DNA from: Sphingobacterium hotanense | GTDB lineage: Bacteria > Bacteroidota > Bacteroidia > Sphingobacteriales > Sphingobacteriaceae | DNA length: 64,000 nucleotides | Assembly (NCBI RefSeq): GCF_008274825.1 | Contig: NZ_CP030848.1 | Span: forward strand, 3,781,618-3,845,617 | Direction: 5' to 3' | Shown: in pieces, positions 58,856 through 64,000 of the stretch | Position numbering within the stretch: position 1 is the first letter of the stretch | How the letters are laid out: every line of letters begins with the position of its first letter | Translations under genes and position numbers: made by a program | Notes under the pieces: model-generated | Seen by the model: only the letters and a program-made list of their open reading frames with translations | Database searches by the model: none | Told to the model about the DNA's origin: nothing

Positions 58856-59335
58856 TTACAGAAGGATTTCTTTTAAAAGTTTGATATTTTTTAGCTTACC
58901 AGCGATTACTAGTGTCGCTCCAGGTTGGATAACATAGTCTGGACCTGGGTTAATAATGGTTTCATCCTCGCGAATAGCGGCGATGATTGATGCTCCGGTA
59001 CGCTGTCTAACTTCCAGCTCTCCGATGCTCTTGTTGACTCCATCATTCGATGACTCTACTTTATACCATTCAATACGTAAATCGTCTAAAGCAACTTCAA
59101 TGGTTTCTAGCGCTTTCGGTTTGTAGGACAATCCGCCTAAAATACCGGCTACCTGTCTAGATTCTTCATCGGACAAAGTCATTACACAATGGGTTTCGTT
59201 GTCTTCATCTTCGTGGCGGTATAACTCGCGACGACCATCGTCATGAATAACAACAACCATATTGTCACCAGCTTCGGTTTCAATTTGATATTTTTTCCCA
59301 ATGCCTATTAGATCACTTTCTCTAACTATCGACAT
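58856..59335 (-). CDS. KhtT-like K+/H+ antiporter regulatory subunit
   Basis: This 159-residue cytoplasmic protein has an N-terminal KhtT-like domain (SIVRESDLIGIGKKYQIETEAGDNMVVVIHDDGRRELYRH). A C-terminal TrkA-C/RCK-C domain follows (about 80-159: LDDLRIEWYKVESSN ... NPGPDYVIQPGATLVIAG). In Bacillus KhtT gates KhtU in response to pH and nucleotides. It is the first gene of the pair. Confidence 0.9.
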   Translation of the reverse strand: MSIVRESDLIGIGKKYQIETEAGDNMVVVIHDDGRRELYRHEDEDNETHCVMTLSDEESRQVAGILGGLSYKPKALETIEVALDDLRIEWYKVESSNDGVNKSIGELEVRQRTGASIIAAIREDETIINPGPDYVIQPGATLVIAGKLKNIKLLKEILL

Positions 59336-59396
59336 GTTAACTTTCTATTTAAAATAAAACTTAAGAATATTAAAACTCGGCTCTACCAAATATAAG

Positions 59397-59404
59397 GATT
59401 CTCC
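59397..59404 (-). promoter_or_regulatory. -7 box of the KhtT/KhtU-like pair
   Basis: The minus strand reads TATATTTG, a perfect consensus, leaving a leader of about 55 bases. Confidence 0.5.
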
Positions 59405-59406
59405 TT

Positions 59407-60189
59407 TTATTTCGTGGCATCGACGATCTTGTAAGTACCATCTTCGCGTTGCTCCGGGCGACCGATCGCAATGCTTTTCGAGTGGTAGAACATGAAAACC
59501 CAGCCTTCTGGTGCTCCAGCAGCCCAGTATTCTTCCCGTAGTTGCTTCGCACGACGACCATCGTAGTCATACTTCGCAATAAAATTACGGAAAATCTCCT
59601 CAGGCTCCGGCAATTCATCCCCACCGAAGAAAAAATGCTCATCAGCAGTTCCGATGTGAAACACTTGGTGAAACTCCGAGTGACCACCCGACAGTTCATA
59701 ACGGATCTCATCGTTCAAGCGACCATCACCATTGACAAACAATAAGTTTCCGCTACGCTGTAACACTTCAAAAACATCGGTACGGTAAGAAGGTGACTCG
59801 GTGCTGAAAGCGGCTTCCCACTCCTGCTCTTGAATCACATATTCGGCATTCGGGAAAGCGACACGCTTAGAACCGTCTTTAAAATCAACCATCCCATTGG
59901 CATGATCCTTATGCAGGTGCGACATCAATACATAACGTACATCCTCAATATCAAATCCCAACTTTTTAATGTTCGCGTGAATCATCAATTCATCGTCCTC
60001 CGTGCGACGGCCCAGCCCCGTATCTAACAAAACCAAACCTCCCTTTGTCTCTACCAAAAAGGGGTGAACATGGATAAACAAAGAGCCCGGACGATCCTTC
60101 GGATCATCTTTTTTCGGATCAAACGGAATGAATTTCTTGGATTTATCTACAGAATAAGAGCCCTCGTAAAGGGAATATGCTCTAACCAT
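59407..60189 (-). CDS. MBL-fold metallo-hydrolase
   Basis: This 260-residue cytoplasmic protein of the metallo-beta-lactamase superfamily has the metal motif LMSHLHKDHANGM (HxHxDH), a downstream His in SGGHSEFHQVF and the bridging Asp in FFFGGDELP. The C-terminal FMFYHSKSIAIG supplies the last His. It resembles broad lactonase/hydrolase members with an N-terminal LVETKGGLVLLDTG. Substrate is unknown. It lies upstream of the KhtT/KhtU-like pair on the same strand, but they have their own -7 box. Confidence 0.87.
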   Translation of the reverse strand: MVRAYSLYEGSYSVDKSKKFIPFDPKKDDPKDRPGSLFIHVHPFLVETKGGLVLLDTGLGRRTEDDELMIHANIKKLGFDIEDVRYVLMSHLHKDHANGMVDFKDGSKRVAFPNAEYVIQEQEWEAAFSTESPSYRTDVFEVLQRSGNLLFVNGDGRLNDEIRYELSGGHSEFHQVFHIGTADEHFFFGGDELPEPEEIFRNFIAKYDYDGRRAKQLREEYWAAGAPEGWVFMFYHSKSIAIGRPEQREDGTYKIVDATK

Positions 60190-60304
60190 ATCTATTTATT
60201 TGTTTACTTGCGAGTTAAGTAAGTGTGCCCATATATAGCCCCGCTCCAATTAGGTTAGTAGCGCTATAAAATGTATATTTACACGTTAAAATTAATGCAA
60301 AGAT

Positions 60305-62005
60305 ATGCAAAAAAGGTGGGTGCTGAAACCAAAAAAAGATGTCGGGAAGATTAATAAACTGAGGGATGAGTTGGGCGTCAATAGTATTATTGCAGAGTTA
60401 TTATTAAATCGCGACGTTGAAACTTTTGAGCAGGCACGCATTTTTTTTAGACCTTCTTTAGACTATCTGCACGATCCATTTCTGATGAAAGGAATGGATG
60501 TTGCCATTGCTCGAATCGAAAAAGCAATCGGCAATAACGAAAAGATCTTGATTTACGGTGACTATGACGTGGACGGTACAACAGCCGTTGCGGTAGTCTA
60601 TAGTTTTTTCCGCGATTTCCATTCTAGAATCGAGTATTATATCCCCGACCGTTACAAAGAAGGTTACGGAATTTCTACAGCCGGAATCGATTATGCCCAC
60701 GAGAACGGATTCTCACTAATCATTGCATTAGACTGCGGTATCAAGGCCAACGATAAGATTGCTTATGCAAATTCCAAGAATATCGACTTTATCATCGGCG
60801 ACCATCACCTACCGGGTGATGAACTCCCGGATGCAGTCGCAGTTCTTGACCCGAAGCGTTCCGATTGTCCATATCCCTACAAAGAACTTTCAGGCTGCGG
60901 TATTGGATTCAAGATTATACAAGCCTTTATCAAGCAGAATAGTATGGATATGGAGCTTGCATATCAATATTTGGATCTAGTAGCGGTCAGTATCGCTTCT
61001 GATATTGTTCCTATCACGGGTGAAAACCGCATTCTTGCACACTTTGGTTTAATTAAGCTCAACGGCAATGCAAGCTGCGGACTTCAAGCATTAATCAACC
61101 TATCATCGCACAAAACCGGACAGTTCTCCGTAAATGATATTGTTTTTCAAATCGGCCCTCGCATCAATGCGGCCGGACGAATTGACCACGCTAAAGACGC
61201 GGTACAGCTATTGATCGCCAAATCCCTGTCCGATGCCAAGGAGTTTTCTGTCAATATAGACGATCAAAATAATGTCCGTAAGGATTTCGACCTGCGCATT
61301 ACGGAAGAAGCCTTATCCCTGTTGGATAATGATGTATTGCAGCACAGCAAGAAAACAACCGTACTGTATAAATCCGATTGGCATAAAGGCGTAATCGGCA
61401 TTGTCGCGTCGCGCCTGACGGAACGCTACTACCGTCCCACGATTATCCTGACGGAAACCAACGGACATATTGCCGGATCGGCACGTTCAGTAATAGGTTT
61501 TGACTTATACGAAGCCTTGAGCGAATGCAGCGATCTATTGGACCAATATGGTGGGCATAAATATGCTGCCGGCCTCACCATGCAACATAGTAACGTCGCC
61601 CTCTTCCAGGAGCGTTTTGAAGAGGTTGTCAGCAAAACAATCAAACCGGAGATGTTGCAACAGGAGGTTTTGATAGAAAAAGACATCAACCTCATGGACA
61701 TCGACAGTAAATTCTACCGTATATTAAAACAGTTTGAGCCCTTTGGCCCACAAAATGAAGCGCCAATTTTCATGACTAAACGCGTAACAGCTGCAGGAAC
61801 GGCTTATATTGTCGGTTCTACGCATCTTAAATTCAGCGTGAAGCAGGAAGATTCATATGCCTTCGAGTGTATAGGATTTGGCCTTGGAGAGCATGTCAAT
61901 GTGATAAACGAAGGAAAGCCATTCGACATATGCTATAGCATAGAGGAAAATAACTGGCGCGGCAAGAAGAATTTGCAATTAAATATAAAAGCAATTCGAT
62001 TTTAA
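60305..62005 (+). CDS. recJ: Single-stranded-DNA-specific exonuclease RecJ
   Basis: This 566-residue 5'-3' exonuclease serves recombination and mismatch repair. The DHH-domain motifs are [37 protein letters not shown] and [18 protein letters not shown] ([14 protein letters not shown]). The DHHA1 part has [22 protein letters not shown] and [11 protein letters not shown], and a C-terminal OB domain follows (about 460-566). Length and all metal ligands are normal. A TATATTTA sequence about 28 bases upstream may be its -7 box. The lptB promoter begins just after its stop. Confidence 0.95.
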   Translation: MQKRWVLKPKKDVGKINKLRDELGVNSIIAELLLNRDVETFEQARIFFRPSLDYLHDPFLMKGMDVAIARIEKAIGNNEKILIYGDYDVDGTTAVAVVYSFFRDFHSRIEYYIPDRYKEGYGISTAGIDYAHENGFSLIIALDCGIKANDKIAYANSKNIDFIIGDHHLPGDELPDAVAVLDPKRSDCPYPYKELSGCGIGFKIIQAFIKQNSMDMELAYQYLDLVAVSIASDIVPITGENRILAHFGLIKLNGNASCGLQALINLSSHKTGQFSVNDIVFQIGPRINAAGRIDHAKDAVQLLIAKSLSDAKEFSVNIDDQNNVRKDFDLRITEEALSLLDNDVLQHSKKTTVLYKSDWHKGVIGIVASRLTERYYRPTIILTETNGHIAGSARSVIGFDLYEALSECSDLLDQYGGHKYAAGLTMQHSNVALFQERFEEVVSKTIKPEMLQQEVLIEKDINLMDIDSKFYRILKQFEPFGPQNEAPIFMTKRVTAAGTAYIVGSTHLKFSVKQEDSYAFECIGFGLGEHVNVINEGKPFDICYSIEENNWRGKKNLQLNIKAIRF

Positions 62006-62008
62006 AAA

Positions 62009-62016
62009 TATCTTTG
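62009..62016 (+). promoter_or_regulatory. -7 box of lptB
   Basis: TATCTTTG followed by C is a perfect consensus. The Shine-Dalgarno AAGGAAAGG (62018-62026) and the ATG at 62035 follow. Confidence 0.6.
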
Positions 62017-62034
62017 CAAGGAAAGGTTAAGCCC

Positions 62035-62769
62035 ATGATTCTTAAAGCAGAACATCTAATCAAGAAATATAAACAACGTACTGTTGTTAACGACGTATCA
62101 TTTCATGTGGAACAAGGAGAGATTGTAGGATTGCTCGGCCCGAATGGTGCCGGTAAAACGACCTCTTTCTATATGATCGTAGGATTGATTAAACCTAATG
62201 AAGGCAACGTCTATTTAGATGATCTGGAAATTACGGCAGACCCCATGTATCGTCGCGCACAACGCGGAATCGGTTATCTCGCACAGGAAGCCTCTGTTTT
62301 TAGGAAGCTTTCCGTAGAAAATAATATCCTTTCGGTACTTGAAATCCATTATCCGAACAAAGCAGAACGTAAAGAAAAGCTGGAAGAGCTATTAACGGAA
62401 TTTAGTTTACACCGCGTTCGCAAGAACCGTGGCGACTTATTGTCCGGAGGTGAAAGACGCCGTACAGAAATTGCACGTGCGCTCGCTGCAAACCCACACT
62501 TTATTCTATTAGATGAACCCTTTGCCGGGGTAGACCCTATTGCGGTAGAGGAAATCCAAACCATCGTTGCCAAACTTAAAACTCGCAACATCGGAATTCT
62601 AATCACCGACCACAACGTACAGGAAACTTTATCCATTACCGATCGTGCATACTTGTTGACCGAAGGAAAGATCATGTTGACAGGAACGCCAGAGGAAATT
62701 GCCAATAATGAGCTTGCACGTAAGTTTTATCTAGGTCGACATTTTGAATTAAGACGTAAAAAGTTTTAA
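62035..62769 (+). CDS. lptB: LPS export ABC transporter ATPase LptB
   Basis: This 244-residue ATPase powers LPS extraction from the inner membrane through LptFGC. It has Walker [21 protein letters not shown]-loop [15 protein letters not shown], signature [16 protein letters not shown] and Walker [16 protein letters not shown]. The H-loop is [10 protein letters not shown]. The LptB-specific LRRxLARKF-like end ([12 protein letters not shown]) is also present. The ATG at 62035 has a good Shine-Dalgarno; the earlier TTG overlaps the -7 box. LptF/G are not in the window. Confidence 0.96.
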   Translation: MILKAEHLIKKYKQRTVVNDVSFHVEQGEIVGLLGPNGAGKTTSFYMIVGLIKPNEGNVYLDDLEITADPMYRRAQRGIGYLAQEASVFRKLSVENNILSVLEIHYPNKAERKEKLEELLTEFSLHRVRKNRGDLLSGGERRRTEIARALAANPHFILLDEPFAGVDPIAVEEIQTIVAKLKTRNIGILITDHNVQETLSITDRAYLLTEGKIMLTGTPEEIANNELARKFYLGRHFELRRKKF

Positions 62770-62790
62770 ATTTAGGTTTTTACACATCAT

Positions 62791-64000
62791 ATGGCCTTAC
62801 TAAATTCTCTCTTTACGTGGATCATGAAAAAGCGAATGCACCAAATCGACCTTTTCATGAAGTATCCACACGACGTACAAGAAGAGTGGTTCCAAAGTCT
62901 TATATCTGCAGCTGAAGCAACCGAATGGGGCAAGAAATATGACTACAATAGCATACTGACTCCCGAGCAATATAAAGAAAGAGTACCCATCCAGGACTAT
63001 GATAGCCTAAAAGGCTATATCGATCGGATGATCAAAGGCGAACAAAACATTCTCTGGCCATCGGATATCAAATGGTTTGCAAAATCCTCGGGGACAACAG
63101 CCGACCGTAGCAAATTTATTCCTGTTAGTATCGAAGCGCTCGAAGAATGTCACTACCAGGGCGGTAAAGACATGCTTTCCATCTATTGCCACAATAAGCC
63201 CGAAAACAAAGTATTTACTGGAAAATCAGTCGTGATCGGCGGCTCATCGCAGATCAACAACTTCAGCCCTGACTCCTATTACGGCGATTTATCATCCATC
63301 CTGATTCGTAATCTTCCCTTTTGGGCAGAGTTCAAAAGAACGCCAAATATTGAGGTAACCTTGAACCCTAATTTTGAGGAGAAGATCGAGCAGATTTGCC
63401 AGATCACTTTAAAAGAAAACGTAACGAGCCTTGCTGGTGTTCCGACCTGGAACATGGTCATGGCCAATCGTATCTTAGAAATAACAGGCAAGGACAACCT
63501 CTTGGAAGTTTGGCCTAACCTAGAATTCTATAGCCATGGCGGCGTTAGCTTTAAGCCATACCGTGAGCAATTCAAAAAACTAATTCCAACGGACAATATG
63601 TACTATCTGGAGAATTACAATGCTTCAGAAGGCTATTTTGGTCTGCAGGATCGCTCCGACTCGGATGATCTATTGTTGATGTTGGATTATGGAATCTACT
63701 ATGAATTTCTACCGATGGAGAGCCTTCATGAAGAGCATCCAAAAACCTTGGGTCTGCATGAAGTGGAAATTGGAAAGAACTATGCCTTAATCATTACCAC
63801 CAATGCAGGGCTATGGCGCTACAAAATCGGAGACACGATTAAATTCACTTCCCTATCCCCATACCGTTTTCAGATCTCAGGACGCACAAAACAATATATC
63901 AATACCTTTGGTGAGGAAGTTATTGTCGACAATGCCGATCACGCACTGGAAGCGGCCTGTAAAGCAACTGAAGCAAGCATCAAAGATTATACTGCCGGGC
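62791..64000 (+). CDS. GH3-family acyl-acid-amido synthetase-like protein, 3' end cut by the window
   Basis: The frame is open from the ATG at 62791 to the window end, giving at least 403 residues of about 500 expected. It begins MALLNSLFTWIMKKRMHQID. The adenylate-forming phosphate loop is WFAKSSGTTADRSKFIPVS, with LAGVPTWNMVM, YLENYNASEGYFGLQ and GLWRYKIGDTIKF further on; these are GH3 motifs. Plant relatives conjugate amino acids to jasmonate or auxin; bacterial substrates are unknown. It starts 21 bases after lptB and is probably in its transcript. Confidence 0.9.
   Translation, partial: MALLNSLFTWIMKKRMHQIDLFMKYPHDVQEEWFQSLISAAEATEWGKKYDYNSILTPEQYKERVPIQDYDSLKGYIDRMIKGEQNILWPSDIKWFAKSSGTTADRSKFIPVSIEALEECHYQGGKDMLSIYCHNKPENKVFTGKSVVIGGSSQINNFSPDSYYGDLSSILIRNLPFWAEFKRTPNIEVTLNPNFEEKIEQICQITLKENVTSLAGVPTWNMVMANRILEITGKDNLLEVWPNLEFYSHGGVSFKPYREQFKKLIPTDNMYYLENYNASEGYFGLQDRSDSDDLLLMLDYGIYYEFLPMESLHEEHPKTLGLHEVEIGKNYALIITTNAGLWRYKIGDTIKFTSLSPYRFQISGRTKQYINTFGEEVIVDNADHALEAACKATEASIKDYTAG

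Overview
The window looks like chromosome from a Bacteroidota bacterium of the Sphingobacteriaceae, most likely Sphingobacterium or a close relative. This rests on four things. Perfect TAnnTTTG (-7) promoter boxes lie upstream of about twenty genes. Several families are typical of the phylum (DUF4834, DUF2027, Crp/Fnr regulators with a reduced C-terminus, a stand-alone OstA/LptA-like protein, fused HemC-HemD). There is an ISAon1/ISL3-type insertion sequence. The tRNA genes do not encode CCA. Genus assignment is inference; no rRNA is present.

Layout. 1-3.3 kb: a signalling cluster (end of a hybrid kinase, CheR, CheB, and a REC-kinase-REC hybrid). 3.4-9.3 kb: an azurin lipoprotein, two dihydrolipoamide dehydrogenase paralogues, a thioesterase and small membrane proteins. 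9.4-18.7 kb: uvrA, a TonB-C-domain protein, unknowns, topB and dgt. 18.8-27.6 kb: galM, an orphan Phd antitoxin, argH, a 757-bp gap with a candidate small RNA, the rbfA-aat-aminotransferase-DUF2027 run and an MscS channel. 27.9-33.4 kb: hemA-hemCD-hemB and asnS. 33.5-40.6 kb: a YciO/Sua5 protein, SRPBCC, a nucleotidyltransferase, and a minus-strand run tilS-(PH-like)-DUF4834-recF-DUF721-EamA-Crp. 40.8-47 kb: an OstA/LptA-like protein, then the minus-strand epimerase, a 38-residue membrane protein, a deoxyhypusine-synthase-like protein, an unknown and rdgB. 47.1-53.1 kb: gltB-gltD. 53.1-56.5 kb: an accessory island of repeats, a small two-gene module with an ADP-ribosyltransferase-like protein, a complete IS and two initiator tRNA genes. 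56.6-64 kb: era, a KhtT/KhtU-like K+/H+ antiporter pair, an MBL hydrolase, recJ, lptB and a GH3-family protein cut by the window edge.

Most genes are housekeeping: tetrapyrrole synthesis, glutamate synthesis, DNA repair, translation and LPS transport. The unusual content lies between genes. At least four families of short intergenic repeats (called A-D here) recur, one carrying a ready-made GGCGCC hairpin terminator. Five genes have a -7 box only 4-6 bases before the start codon, which implies leaderless mRNAs. One gap holds a promoter, hairpins and an intrinsic terminator but no ordinary gene.

The best candidates for something undescribed are the 53.5-54.4 kb pair (64-residue protein plus ART-like protein, flanked by direct repeats), the 21.8-22.0 kb small RNA, and the deoxyhypusine-synthase-like gene with its 38-residue membrane neighbour. 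All functional statements come from reading motifs; no search was run.
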